A stretch of DNA of 64,000 nucleotides, taken from CAXXXW01 sp963665555. GTDB lineage: Bacteria > Pseudomonadota > Alphaproteobacteria > Thalassobaculales > Thalassobaculaceae. Position 1 is the first letter of the stretch; every line of letters begins with the position of its first letter. A program made the position numbers and the translations under genes. Below are positions 47,042 to 56,619 of the stretch, in pieces. The stretch is from NCBI GenBank assembly GCA_963665555.2, contig OY762308.1, forward strand, positions 992,001 to 1,056,000, read 5' to 3'. The notes beneath the pieces are model-generated. The model searched no databases. It worked only from the letters and a program-made list of their open reading frames with translations, and was not told the DNA's origin.

Positions 47042-49485
47042 CGACGCATCTTTTCTGGACCGGCCGCGCCGGACGGCCGGACGCGGACCGCTGCCGCGAA
47101 CTCGCCGGCGTCGCGGAGGCGGGCGCGCTCATGCCGGCGGCCGCGGCCCTGCGCGACCGGGGCTTCGGGCGGACGGTGAGCTACTCCCGCAAGGTGTTCG
47201 TCCCGCTGACTCAGCTGTGCCGGGACGTCTGCCACTACTGCGTCTTCGCGCGGGCGCCGCGCGACCTGGAGCGGGCCTACCTCTCGCCGGAGCAGGTTCT
47301 CGAAATCGCGCGGGCCGGCAAGGCGGCCGGCTGCAAGGAGGCGCTGTTCACCCTCGGCGACAAGCCGGAGCTGCGCTACCCCGCCGCGCGCCGGGCGCTG
47401 GACGCGATGGGCCACGACTCCACCCTGTCCTACCTGCGCGAGGCGGCGCTGCTGGTTTTCGAGGAGACCGGCCTGCTGCCCCACCTCAACCCCGGAATCA
47501 TGGACGCGGCCGAGATCGCGGCGCTGCGCGAGGCGTCGGCCAGCATGGGGATCATGCTGGAGAACGTCTCGCCCCGGCTGCTGGAGAAAGGGGCGTGCCA
47601 CCACGGCTCGCCCGACAAGGACCCGGCGGCGCGGCTGGAGACGATCGCCGAGGCGGGGCGCCAGAAGGTCCCCTTCACCACCGGCCTCCTGATCGGCATC
47701 GGCGAGACCCGCGCCGAGCGGATCGACACGCTGCTCGCGATCCGCGACCTGCACGACGAGTTCGGCCATATCCAGGAGGTCATCGTCCAGAACTTCCGCG
47801 CCAAGCCGGGCACCCGCATGGCGGGCGCGCCGGAGCCGGACCTGGCGGACCTCCAGTGGACCGTCGCGGCCGCGCGGCTGGTCCTCGGCCCGGAAATGTC
47901 GATCCAGGCGCCGCCGAACCTTTCCGGCGAGGACGCGGCCCGGCTGGTCCCCGCCGGGATCGACGACTGGGGCGGCGTCTCCCCGGTGACGCCGGACCAT
48001 GTGAACCCCGAAGCGCCGTGGCCGCATCTCGACCGGCTGGCGGAGGACACGGCGCGCGCCGGCAAAATCCTTGTCGAGCGGCTGTCGATCCATCCGAAAT
48101 ACGTCCGCGAGGCCGAGGCCTGGGTCGATCCGGGCCTGCGGCCGGCGGTGCTGTCGGCGGCGGACGCGGACGGGCTGGCGCGCACGGAGGACTGGTCGCC
48201 GGGCCGCGCCGAGGCGCCGGACAACGCGATCCCCGGCCTCCGCGCCGCGCCGGGCTTCCGCCCCGACCCCGGCCTCGGCCGCGTCCTCCGCCGCGCGCAA
48301 GCCGGGGAGACGCTCTCCGAGGCCGACATCGCCCGCCTGTTCCGCGCCCGGGGCGGCGAGGCGCTGGAGGTCGCCGCCGCCGCCGACGAGACGCGCCGGG
48401 CCGTGAACGGGGACGCGGTGCGCTACGTCGTGAACCGCAATATCAACTACACCAACATGTGCTATTTCGGCTGCCGGTTCTGCGCCTTCTCCAAGGGGAA
48501 GACGGCGGAGAACCTGCGCGGCAAGCCCTACGACCTCGCCATGGAGGAGATCGTGCGCCGCGCCGTCGAGGCGTGGGACCGCGGCGCCACCGAGGTCTGC
48601 CTGCAGGGCGGCATCCACCCGGATTACGACGGGAACACCTATCTCGGCATCGTGCGCGCGCTGAAGGCGGCGCTGCCGGACCTGCACATCCACGCCTTCT
48701 CGCCGCTGGAGGTGCACCAGGGGGCGGCGACGCTCGGCCTGCCGCTCGACCGTTTCCTGGGCCGGCTGCGCGACGAGGGGCTGGGGAGCCTGCCGGGCAC
48801 CGCCGCCGAAATCCTCGACGACGAGGCGCGCGCCATCCTCTGCCCGGACAAGATCGACACCGCGCGCTGGCTCGAAATCGTCGAGACGGCGCATCGCGCC
48901 GGCCTGCGCACCACCTCCACGATCATGTTCGGCCACATCGACCGGCCGGACCAGTGGGCGCGGCACCTGCTGCGGCTGCGCGCGCTGCAGGAGCGCACGG
49001 GCGGGATCACGGAGTTCGTGCCGCTGCCCTTCGTGCACATGGAGGCGCCGATCTACCTGCGCGGGGGCGCGCGGCGCGGCCCGAGCTGGCGCGAGACGCT
49101 GCTGATGCACGCCGTGGCGCGGCTGGCGCTGCATCCGCTCGTCCCCAACATCCAGACCTCCTGGGTCAAGCTCGGCCCGGAGGGGGCCGGGCAATGCCTG
49201 GAGGCCGGCGCGAACGACCTCGGCGGCACGCTGATGAACGAGACGATCACGCGGTCGGCCGGCGCCGCGCACGGCCAGGAGCTTCCGCCCGAACGCATGG
49301 ACGCGACGATCCGCGCGCTGGGCCGCGCGCCCGGCCAGCGCACGACGCTCTACGGCGTTCCGCCGGCGGCGCAACGGGCGCGCTCCTACGGCGCGGCTCC
49401 GCTGGCGGCGGTCGTGAACACGCCGCCGGCGCGGCGCCGGCGCGCGCCCCCGGCCGCGGTCCGCGCCGCCGACGCGGCGGACTGA
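47038..49485 (+). CDS. fbiC: FO synthase, fused CofG-CofH (FbiC)
   Basis: An 815-residue fused FO synthase, which joins a tyrosine-derived side chain to the flavin precursor to make the deazaflavin FO. The N-terminal CofG half has the radical-SAM triad C61-x3-C65-x2-C68 (CRDVCHYC). The C-terminal CofH half has C475-x3-C479-x2-C482 (CYFGCRFC). Conserved segments LNPGIMDAAEIAALREAS and FSPLEVHQGA are visible. The start TTG overlaps the cofC stop (TTGA) behind GGGGGGAG. Fused FbiC is common in actinobacteria; finding it here suggests transfer or an older inheritance in this lineage. Confidence 0.95.
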   Translation: MTTHLFWTGRAGRPDADRCRELAGVAEAGALMPAAAALRDRGFGRTVSYSRKVFVPLTQLCRDVCHYCVFARAPRDLERAYLSPEQVLEIARAGKAAGCKEALFTLGDKPELRYPAARRALDAMGHDSTLSYLREAALLVFEETGLLPHLNPGIMDAAEIAALREASASMGIMLENVSPRLLEKGACHHGSPDKDPAARLETIAEAGRQKVPFTTGLLIGIGETRAERIDTLLAIRDLHDEFGHIQEVIVQNFRAKPGTRMAGAPEPDLADLQWTVAAARLVLGPEMSIQAPPNLSGEDAARLVPAGIDDWGGVSPVTPDHVNPEAPWPHLDRLAEDTARAGKILVERLSIHPKYVREAEAWVDPGLRPAVLSAADADGLARTEDWSPGRAEAPDNAIPGLRAAPGFRPDPGLGRVLRRAQAGETLSEADIARLFRARGGEALEVAAAADETRRAVNGDAVRYVVNRNINYTNMCYFGCRFCAFSKGKTAENLRGKPYDLAMEEIVRRAVEAWDRGATEVCLQGGIHPDYDGNTYLGIVRALKAALPDLHIHAFSPLEVHQGAATLGLPLDRFLGRLRDEGLGSLPGTAAEILDDEARAILCPDKIDTARWLEIVETAHRAGLRTTSTIMFGHIDRPDQWARHLLRLRALQERTGGITEFVPLPFVHMEAPIYLRGGARRGPSWRETLLMHAVARLALHPLVPNIQTSWVKLGPEGAGQCLEAGANDLGGTLMNETITRSAGAAHGQELPPERMDATIRALGRAPGQRTTLYGVPPAAQRARSYGAAPLAAVVNTPPARRRRAPPAAVRAADAAD

Positions 49486-49516
49486 CCCGGCGGGCGCGGC
49501 GGCGGGGGCGGACGCG

Positions 49517-50533
49517 ATGGCCGGCGGCGTTCCGGGTTTCGGCCCAGGTTTCGGGCTGATGCTGTCCAACCGGGCGCCGGTGCTGGGCTACGGCGAGGCG
49601 GCGGACCTGGTCGCGCTGGCGGAGGCGGCCGAGCGGTCGGGCCTGTTCGACACGGTGTGGTCCGGCGACGCCTTCCTGACCAACCCCCGGCTCGACGCGA
49701 TCGCGCTGCTCTCGGCCGTCGCGGCGCGCACGGAGCGGGTGCGGCTCGGCCCGGCCTGCATGGGGAGCTTCACGCAGCGCGGCGCGCTCGACCTCGCCTA
49801 CCAGTGGGCGAGTCTCGACCGGATTTCCGGCGGGCGGACCCTGATGGTCGCCTGCGCCGGCGGCGGCTCCGGCGCGGCCTGGGAGCGGGAGGGCCGCAAC
49901 ACCGGCGTGCCGCCGTCCGCCCGCCGCGCGTCGATGTGGGAGCGGATCGCCCTGTTCCGCCGGCTGTGGGCGGGGGAGCGGGTGACCTTCCGCGGCCGCT
50001 TCCACGACCTGGAGGAAGCCGAAATCCTGCCGGGGCCGGCGCGCGGGCGCTGCCCGATCTGGGCCGCGACCAACATCACGCGGCTCGCCAGCGGCGTTTC
50101 GGCCGGGCGGATGCCGGCGCGCACGCTCGCCATGGTGGGGCGGCTGTGCGACGGATGGATGACGCATTCGGTCTCGCCGGAAACTTTCGCCGCGGCCTGG
50201 GCGCATGTTCGCGCCTCGGCCGCCGAAAACGGCCGCGACCCGGGCGCGCTCGACAACGCGCTGGTCGTCAATGTCTGCGTGCGCGACGATCCGGCCGAGG
50301 CGCTGGACGAGGCGCGGGATTTCCTGGCGGAGTACTACGGCATCCGGTTCTCGGCCGAACGGACGCGGGAGTGGACGGCGCACGGGCCGCCGGAGGCCTG
50401 CGCGGCGGCGTTGCGGGCCTGGGCCGGCTCCGGGGTCCGGCATCTGGCGCTGCGCATCGTCTCGCGCGACCAGGCGGGACAGTTCGAACGGCTGGCGGGC
50501 GAGGTCCTGCCGCTGGTAAACGACGACGGATAG
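49517..50533 (+). CDS. LLM class oxidoreductase (tandem paralogue 1)
   Basis: A 338-residue LLM-fold enzyme 31 bases after fbiC. It has FGLMLSNRAPVLGYGEAADLV, SGLFDTVWSGDAFLTNPRLDAIALLSAVAARTERVRLG, ISGGRTLMVACAGG and SARRASMWERIALFRRLW. It is probably cotranscribed with the F420 cluster and so may use F420, but FMN is possible. Less similar to paralogues 3 and 4 than those are to each other. Start ATG at 49517. Confidence 0.85.
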   Translation: MAGGVPGFGPGFGLMLSNRAPVLGYGEAADLVALAEAAERSGLFDTVWSGDAFLTNPRLDAIALLSAVAARTERVRLGPACMGSFTQRGALDLAYQWASLDRISGGRTLMVACAGGGSGAAWEREGRNTGVPPSARRASMWERIALFRRLWAGERVTFRGRFHDLEEAEILPGPARGRCPIWAATNITRLASGVSAGRMPARTLAMVGRLCDGWMTHSVSPETFAAAWAHVRASAAENGRDPGALDNALVVNVCVRDDPAEALDEARDFLAEYYGIRFSAERTREWTAHGPPEACAAALRAWAGSGVRHLALRIVSRDQAGQFERLAGEVLPLVNDDG

Positions 50534-50552
50534 ACGGGGAGGGGAGGGCGCG

Positions 50553-51485
50553 ATGACTGTGGGCGTCGGCCTGGGACTGGCCGCATTCACCTTTTCGACC
50601 GCCGAGGGGTACTGGCGCTGGGTGCGGCGCTGCGACGAGGCGGGGGTCGACTCGATCTGGCAGACCGACCGGCTGGTCTCGCGCGAGCCGTTCCTGGAGT
50701 GCATGAGCGCGATGGCCGGCCTCGCCGGCGCGACGCGCAAGGTGAAGTTCGGCATGAACGTCGCCTCGCTCGGCCTGCGCGACCCGCTGCTGACGGCCAA
50801 GCAGTGCGCCACCGTCGACTACCTGTCGGGCGGCCGCCTGCTCCCCGCCTTCGGGCTGGGCAGCAACCGCTCGCGCGACTGGGTGGCCTCCGGCACGGCG
50901 ACGAAGGCGCGCGGGCGGCGGATGAACGAGGCGCTGGAGATCATGACCCGGCTCTGGACCGAGGACGAGGTGAGCTTCGAGGGCAGCCATTTCGCCTACG
51001 ACCGCGCCTCGGTCAGCCCGAAGCCCGCGCAGGACCCGCTGCCGCTGTGGATCGGCGGAAGCTCCGAGGCGGCGATCGAGCGCTCGGCCCGGTACGGCAC
51101 CGGCTGGCAGGCCGCCTTCGACACGCCGGAGGAGGCGGGCGTCGTGGTGGAGAAAATCCACGCCGCCGCCGGGCGCCGCGGCCGCGTCCTCGATCCCGAC
51201 CATTTCGGGGCCGGCTTCGGCGTGCGCTTCGGCTCGTGGGACGAGGAGCCGGTGCGCCGGCTGGCGGCCGATTTCGAGCGGCGCACGGGCAAGGAGGCGA
51301 GCCGGGGGCTGGTCGCGGGCGGGGCCGACGAAATCCTCGCCCGCATCCGCGCCTATGTCGAGCGCGGGGTCTCCAAGTTCATCCTGCGCCCGGTGGGCCG
51401 CGACGACGCCGAGATGGAGGCGCAGACCGAACGCATCATCGCCGAGGTGCTGCCGGAGGTCCCGGCGCTCAACGCCGCGCGCTAG
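50553..51485 (+). CDS. LLM class oxidoreductase (tandem paralogue 2)
   Basis: A 310-residue LLM enzyme. EGYWRWVRRCDEAGVDSIWQTDRLVSREPFLECMSAMA, KVKFGMNVASLGLRDPLLTAKQCATVDYLSGGRLLPAFGLG and PLPLWIGGSSEAAIERSARYGTGWQ are F420/flavin LLM features. ATG at 50553, 19 bases after the previous gene, with GGGGAGGGGAGGG before it. Substrate unknown. Confidence 0.86.
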   Translation: MTVGVGLGLAAFTFSTAEGYWRWVRRCDEAGVDSIWQTDRLVSREPFLECMSAMAGLAGATRKVKFGMNVASLGLRDPLLTAKQCATVDYLSGGRLLPAFGLGSNRSRDWVASGTATKARGRRMNEALEIMTRLWTEDEVSFEGSHFAYDRASVSPKPAQDPLPLWIGGSSEAAIERSARYGTGWQAAFDTPEEAGVVVEKIHAAAGRRGRVLDPDHFGAGFGVRFGSWDEEPVRRLAADFERRTGKEASRGLVAGGADEILARIRAYVERGVSKFILRPVGRDDAEMEAQTERIIAEVLPEVPALNAAR

Positions 51486-51539
51486 GGCGGGCGGGAACGC
51501 CGCGCCGGCGGCGCGAAACGACGGGAGGGCGGGGACGCC

Positions 51540-52502
51540 ATGCAATTCGGGTTCCAGACGATGCTGCGCGGGGCGGCGGCCTCGCCGGAGGGGATCGGGG
51601 CGATCGCGCGGACGGGCGAGGCGGCCGGTTTCGACCTGATCGCGCCGAACGACCATATCGTCGTGCCCGGCGGCATCGAAAGCGCCTACCCCTACACCGA
51701 GGACGGGATCTGGCCCGGCGCCTCCGTCGGCGAGGCGCACGAGCAGCTGACCGCGCTCGCCTGGATCGCCGGGCGGACCGAACGGCTGCGCATCCTGACC
51801 TCCGTGATGGTGGTCCCCTACCGCGCGCCGGTGCTGACGGCGAAGATCGTCGCCACCGCCGATGTGCTTTCGGAGGGCCGCGTGATCCTCGGCTGCGGCG
51901 CGGGCTGGATGCGGGAGGAGTTCGAGGCCGTCGGCGCGCCGGACTTCGCCGAGCGCGGCCGCGTCACGGACGAATACCTCCGTATCTTCAAGGAATTGTG
52001 GACATCGGACAACCCAAGTTACGAAGGCCGGTACGCCCGCTTCTCCGACATCCTGTTCGAGCCGAAACCGGCCCGGAAGCCGCATCCGCCGATCTGGATC
52101 GGGGGCGAGAGCAAGGCGGCGCTGCGGCGCGCGGCGCGGCTGGGCGACGGCTGGTATCCGGCGGCGAACAACCCGCGCCACCGCGTCGCCACGCCGGCGC
52201 ACCTGGCCGCGCGGCTGGGCGACCTGCGCGCCGTCTGCGAGGCCGAGGGCCGGGACCCGGACGAACTCCATGTCGGCTTCTTCCACACCGGCCCGGTGGG
52301 CGGCCCGGCGCGGCCGGACGGCGAGGGCGGGCGCGCGGTCCTGACCGGCGCGCCGGCGGACGTGGCCGCCGACATCGCGGCGTTCGAGGCGGCCGGCCTC
52401 GACACGCTGGTGACGATATTCCAGCGCCCGGACCTGTCGGAGACGCTGGAGGCGATGGAGCGGTTCGGGACCGAGACGATCCCGCTCGTCCGGCCGCGAT
52501 AA
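51540..52502 (+). CDS. LLM class F420-dependent oxidoreductase (tandem paralogue 3)
   Basis: A 320-residue LLM enzyme. FDLIAPNDHIVVPGGIESAYPYTEDG, RLRILTSVMVVPYRAPVLTAKIVATADVLSEGRVILGCGAGWMREEFEAVG and PHPPIWIGGESKAALRRAARLGDGW are typical of TIGR03619-type F420-dependent LLM proteins. ATG at 51540 with GGGAGGG. Closely resembles the next gene, so they arose by duplication. Confidence 0.88.
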   Translation: MQFGFQTMLRGAAASPEGIGAIARTGEAAGFDLIAPNDHIVVPGGIESAYPYTEDGIWPGASVGEAHEQLTALAWIAGRTERLRILTSVMVVPYRAPVLTAKIVATADVLSEGRVILGCGAGWMREEFEAVGAPDFAERGRVTDEYLRIFKELWTSDNPSYEGRYARFSDILFEPKPARKPHPPIWIGGESKAALRRAARLGDGWYPAANNPRHRVATPAHLAARLGDLRAVCEAEGRDPDELHVGFFHTGPVGGPARPDGEGGRAVLTGAPADVAADIAAFEAAGLDTLVTIFQRPDLSETLEAMERFGTETIPLVRPR

Positions 52503-52530
52503 GGAACGCCCGCAAGCGACGGAGGAAGCA

Positions 52531-53490
52531 GTGCAATTCGGATTCGGACTCCCCACCCGCGGACCGCTGGCCCGGCCGGCGGAGATGCGCGCCGTGCTGG
52601 CCAGGGCCGAGGCGCTCGGCCTTTCCCATGTCTCGGTGTCGGACCACATCGTGATCCCCCGGAACATCGAGCCGCTCTACCCCTATTCCGACACCGGCGA
52701 GCCGCCGTTCCCGCCGGACGGCGCGTGCCTCGAACAGTTGACGGCGATGGCCTGGATCGCGGCCGTGACCGAGCGCATCCGCATCCTCTCCTCCGTCATG
52801 GTGGTGCCGCACCGCAACCCGGTGCACACGGCCAAGACCATCGCGACGATCGACGTGCTCTCCGGCGGGCGCGTCACGATCGGCTGCGGGGCCGGCTGGA
52901 TGCGGGAGGAGTTCGAGGCGATCGGCGCCGAACCCTTCGGCGAGCGCGGCCGGGTGACCGACGAATACCTCGCCATCTTCAAGGAGCTTTGGACGAGCGA
53001 GACCGGAAACTTCGAGGGGAAATACAACAGTTTCAAGGATGTGAAGTTCGAACCGAAACCCGTGCAGAAGCCGCATCCGCCGCTCTGGATCGGCGGCGAA
53101 AGCCCGGCGGCGAAGCGCCGCGCCGTCCGCCTCGGCGACGGCTGGTTCCCGATCGGGGCCAACCCGGCCTTCCCGCTGAACACCGCCGCGAAATACGCCG
53201 CCGGCCTGTCGGCGCTGAAACAGCTGGCGGCCGAGCACGGGCGCGACCCGGCCGAACTGCATCTCGGCTTCTGGTCGAACTGGGACCACGAGGCCGCGGA
53301 CCGGAAGACGCCGCAGGAGGGCGCGCGCCACATCATGACCGGCGGCCCGGCCGCGATCCTCGACGACATCGGCGCGCTCGCCGAACAGGGGGTCGAGACC
53401 TTCATGTTCCAGCTTGCCAGGCCCGACGGCCTCGACGCGACGCTCGCGTCGATGGACCGTTTCGCCGAAAATGTCCTCGCGAAGGTCTAG
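52531..53490 (+). CDS. LLM class F420-dependent oxidoreductase (tandem paralogue 4)
   Basis: A 319-residue LLM enzyme beginning at a GTG after GGAGGAAGCA. SHVSVSDHIVIPRNIEPLYPYSDTGE, RIRILSSVMVVPHRNPVHTAKTIATIDVLSGGRVTIGCGAGWMREEFEAIG and PHPPLWIGGESPAAKRRAVRLGDGWF closely match paralogue 3 in the same places, including a shared CGAGWMREEFEA block. Likely a tandem duplicate with diverged substrate choice. Confidence 0.88.
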   Translation: MQFGFGLPTRGPLARPAEMRAVLARAEALGLSHVSVSDHIVIPRNIEPLYPYSDTGEPPFPPDGACLEQLTAMAWIAAVTERIRILSSVMVVPHRNPVHTAKTIATIDVLSGGRVTIGCGAGWMREEFEAIGAEPFGERGRVTDEYLAIFKELWTSETGNFEGKYNSFKDVKFEPKPVQKPHPPLWIGGESPAAKRRAVRLGDGWFPIGANPAFPLNTAAKYAAGLSALKQLAAEHGRDPAELHLGFWSNWDHEAADRKTPQEGARHIMTGGPAAILDDIGALAEQGVETFMFQLARPDGLDATLASMDRFAENVLAKV

Positions 53491-53517
53491 GCGGGCCGGG
53501 GGCGGGGCGCGCGGCGC

Positions 53518-55143
53518 ATGGACATCGAGGCGGACTACATAATCGTCGGCGCCGGCTCGGCCGGCTGCGTGCTCGCCGACCGGCTGAGCGAGGACGGCGC
53601 GCGGGTGCTGCTGCTGGAGGCGGGGCCGCGCGACCTGCACCCGATGATCCATGTGCCGGCCGGCATCCTGAAGCTGCTGCACAACCCGCGCGTCAACTGG
53701 AACTACGCCTCCGAACCGGAGCCGGGGACGGGCAACCGGCGCATCCACTGGCCGCGCGGGCGCGTGCTGGGCGGCTCCAGTTCGATAAACGGGATGCTTT
53801 ATGTGCGCGGCAACCCCGCCGACTACGACGGCTGGGCGCAGATGGGCTGCCGCGGCTGGTCGTGGGAGGAGGTGCTGCCCTTCTTCAGGAAGTCGGAGAA
53901 CTACCGGGGCGGCGGCGATCCCGCCTACCGGGGCCGGGGCGGGCCGCTGGAGGTGGAGGACTACCGCACCGTCCTCGACCTCACCCACGCCTTCGTGGAG
54001 GCGGCGGGGCAGGCCGGCTTCCCGCGAAGCCCGGACCTGAACGGCGCGAACCCCGAAGGCGCCGGCCACTCCCAGATGACGCGCCGGGGCCGGCTGCGCG
54101 CCTCGACCGCGCGGACCTTCCTCGCGCGCGCGAAACGCCGCCCGAACCTGCGGATCGAGACCGGGGCGGTGGCGACCGGCCTGGTCCTGGAGGGCGGGCG
54201 CTGCGTCGGCGCGACCTGGCGCCAGGGCGGTGCGGAGCGTTCGGCGCGGGCGGCGCGCGAGACGATCGTTTCCGGCGGCGCCGTCAACTCGCCGCACCTC
54301 CTCCAGGTCTCGGGGATCGGCCCGGCGGCGCACCTGCGCGCGATCGGCGTCGAGGTCCGCCACGACCTGCCCGGCGTCGGCGCGAACCTGCAGGACCACT
54401 ATGTCGCGCGCATCGGCCACCGCGTGACGGGCGCCGCGACGATCAACGAGTCGAGCCGGGGGCCGCGCCTGCTGCGCGAGATCGGCGCCTGGCTGCTGCT
54501 CGGCCGGGGCGCGCTTACCTTCGGCGTGACCAGCGCGATGGTGTTTTCGCGCAGCCGCGAGGGCCTCTCCAGCCCGGACCTGCAACTGCTGTTCACGCCG
54601 GCGAGCTACGCCGAGACCCGCTTCGGCGAACTGGAGCGCGAACCCGGGATGACCGTCGCGGTCTGCCCGGTCCGCCCGGCCAGCCGGGGAACCGTCATGG
54701 CCGTCTCGCCCGACCCGCTGGCGCCCCCGGAGATCCGCCCCAACTACCTATCCGACCCCGGCGACATGCGCGTCCTGCTCGCCGGGATGCGGCAGACGCG
54801 GCGGATTTTCGCCCAGCCGGCGCTGGCGCGCCACAGCGCGCGCGAAACCGTTCCGGGGCCGGAGGTCGAGTCCGACGCCGACCTCGAAGCCTTCGCGCGG
54901 GCGCGGGGCGGCTGCATCTACCACCCGGTCGGCACATGCCGCATGGGGGACGACCCGATGGCGGCGGTCGATTCGCGCCTGCGCGTGCGCGGGATCGACG
55001 GGCTGCGGGTGGTCGACGCCTCCGTCATGCCCGCGGTGACGACGGGCAACACCAACGCGCCCACCATCATGATCGCCGAAAAGGCGGCGGCGATGGTCGC
55101 CGAGGACGCCCGCCGGGCGCCCCGGCCGGGATCGCCGGCATAG
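53518..55143 (+). CDS. GMC family FAD oxidoreductase (choline dehydrogenase-like)
   Basis: A 541-residue GMC flavoprotein. The FAD site is YIIVGAGSAGCVLADRLSEDGARVLLLEAG, followed by WPRGRVLGGSSSINGMLYVRG. The second GMC signature is ETIVSGGAVNSPHLLQVSGIGP. The catalytic His-containing C-terminus includes YHPVGTCRMGDDPMAAVDSRLRVRG and TTGNTNAPTIMIAEKAA. It oxidises an alcohol to an aldehyde. ATG at 53518, 27 bases after the LLM tandem. Substrate not readable from sequence. Confidence 0.93.
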   Translation: MDIEADYIIVGAGSAGCVLADRLSEDGARVLLLEAGPRDLHPMIHVPAGILKLLHNPRVNWNYASEPEPGTGNRRIHWPRGRVLGGSSSINGMLYVRGNPADYDGWAQMGCRGWSWEEVLPFFRKSENYRGGGDPAYRGRGGPLEVEDYRTVLDLTHAFVEAAGQAGFPRSPDLNGANPEGAGHSQMTRRGRLRASTARTFLARAKRRPNLRIETGAVATGLVLEGGRCVGATWRQGGAERSARAARETIVSGGAVNSPHLLQVSGIGPAAHLRAIGVEVRHDLPGVGANLQDHYVARIGHRVTGAATINESSRGPRLLREIGAWLLLGRGALTFGVTSAMVFSRSREGLSSPDLQLLFTPASYAETRFGELEREPGMTVAVCPVRPASRGTVMAVSPDPLAPPEIRPNYLSDPGDMRVLLAGMRQTRRIFAQPALARHSARETVPGPEVESDADLEAFARARGGCIYHPVGTCRMGDDPMAAVDSRLRVRGIDGLRVVDASVMPAVTTGNTNAPTIMIAEKAAAMVAEDARRAPRPGSPA

Positions 55144-55162
55144 CACCGGGGGAGAGGGAAAG

Positions 55163-55960
55163 ATGGCCGAAGCCGACGCGAAAGCGATGCCGAACGCGGC
55201 CGAAATCCGCGAGGCGGCGGAAAAACTGGTCGAGATGCTGCGCATCCGCACCATCCCCTTCGGGATGAAGCTGTTCGAGGACGCGGACGAAATGCGCGCG
55301 ATCCCCGGCCTGCGCACGCCGGGCGACGGCCTCATGTTCACCACCTGCCAGCTGGCGACGCAGGTGCGGACCGCCGGCTTCACGCTCGGCATCGTGCGGG
55401 ACAACCTGCGGCCGGGCGCGAGTTGCGGGGCCAATATCGGCCTCGAACCCGTGCCGGAGGCGCTCGCCTCGGGCGAGAAGATGACCGGCGTGTGGTTCTC
55501 CAACCGCGAGGCCGCCGCCGCGCACCAGGAACAGATGCCGCGCGTCGCGCCCGGCCGCTACTCGGGCCTCGCGGCCTCGCCGCTGCGCTCCGGCCGGCTC
55601 GACCCGCCGGACATCTGCCTGTTCTACGCCTCGCCGGGGCAGATGATCCTGTTCATCAACGGCCTGCAATACCACGAGTACCGGCGTTACGACTTCACCG
55701 TGACCGGGGAGAGCGCCTGCGCCGACAGTTGGGGGCGCGCGCTCTCGACGCGCCAGACCAGCCTCGCGCTGCCCTGCTACGCCGAGCGGCGCTACGGCGG
55801 CGTGGCGGACGACGAGTTGCTGATGGCCTGCCCGCCGGACGAGTTCGCGCGCGGCGTGGAGGGGATGGCGCACCTGTCGAAGAACGGCCTGCGCTACCCC
55901 TACCCGCCCTACGGCGCCTTCGCCGACCCGGCCGCCGGCATGTCGAAGAGCTACGGCTGA
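55163..55960 (+). CDS. DUF169 domain-containing protein
   Basis: A 265-residue protein matching DUF169: the RIRTIPFGMKLFEDADEM start, MFTTCQLATQVRTAGFTLG, a run with SNREAAAAHQEQMPRV, and the RQTSLALPCYAERRYGG Cys-containing segment. The Cys residues in TCQ, SCGAN and LPCYAERR may bind metal or a cofactor. The function of DUF169 is not established. ATG at 55163 after GGGGGAGAGGGAAAG. It lies between GMC and cupin genes. Confidence 0.82.
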   Translation: MAEADAKAMPNAAEIREAAEKLVEMLRIRTIPFGMKLFEDADEMRAIPGLRTPGDGLMFTTCQLATQVRTAGFTLGIVRDNLRPGASCGANIGLEPVPEALASGEKMTGVWFSNREAAAAHQEQMPRVAPGRYSGLAASPLRSGRLDPPDICLFYASPGQMILFINGLQYHEYRRYDFTVTGESACADSWGRALSTRQTSLALPCYAERRYGGVADDELLMACPPDEFARGVEGMAHLSKNGLRYPYPPYGAFADPAAGMSKSYG

Positions 55961-55984
55961 GGGGAGGGAAGGGAGGAAAGGACC

Positions 55985-56461
55985 ATGGACAAGGACAAGC
56001 CCGCCGCCGTCGTGGCGGCCGAGGTCGCGCCGCGGCCGAAATCGGCGAACTACCCGGAGCCCTTCGCCACCCTCGCGGGGGAGCGGGAGAAGCGGGCGCT
56101 GGGCAATGTCTTCGGCCTGCGCAATTTCGGCGTGAACCTGACGCGGCTCGCGCCCGGCGGCTGGACGGCGCTGATGCACGCGCACGCGCGCCAGGACGAG
56201 CTGGTCTATGTGCTCGAGGGCGAACCGACGCTGGTCACGGCGTCGGGCGAGACGCCGCTTTGCCCCGGCATGTGCGCCGGCTTCCCGGCGGGCGGCGAGG
56301 CGCACCACCTGGTCAACCGGACGGACCGCGACGCGGTGGTGCTGGAGATCGGCGACCGGACGGAGGGCGACAGCGTCGAATACCCGCTGGACGACATCCA
56401 GGCCGGCATGGGCGCGGACGGGCGCTGGCGCTTCGCGCGCAAGGACGGAACGCCGTATTGA
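55985..56461 (+). CDS. Cupin domain-containing protein
   Basis: A 158-residue single-cupin protein. The metal-binding motif is in HAHARQDELVYVLEGEPTLV (His and Glu), and the second motif is EAHHLVNRTDRDAVVLEIG. Proteins of this group appear beside dioxygenase-like or sugar-metabolism genes; no reaction can be assigned. Start ATG at 55985, 24 bases after DUF169. Confidence 0.85.
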   Translation: MDKDKPAAVVAAEVAPRPKSANYPEPFATLAGEREKRALGNVFGLRNFGVNLTRLAPGGWTALMHAHARQDELVYVLEGEPTLVTASGETPLCPGMCAGFPAGGEAHHLVNRTDRDAVVLEIGDRTEGDSVEYPLDDIQAGMGADGRWRFARKDGTPY

Positions 56462-56619
56462 GGCCCGCCCCGGCGGCCCCGGCGCGACGGGCGTGTTGCG
56501 CCGGGCGCGCGGGGGCGTCTAAGCTCGCTTCCGGCGCCGCGCGGCGGGTCCGGGAACGGCCCGGCCGGCGCGGTCGAACGGGCGCGCGAAAGGGCGCGCA
56601 ACCATCGGAGGACACCAGC

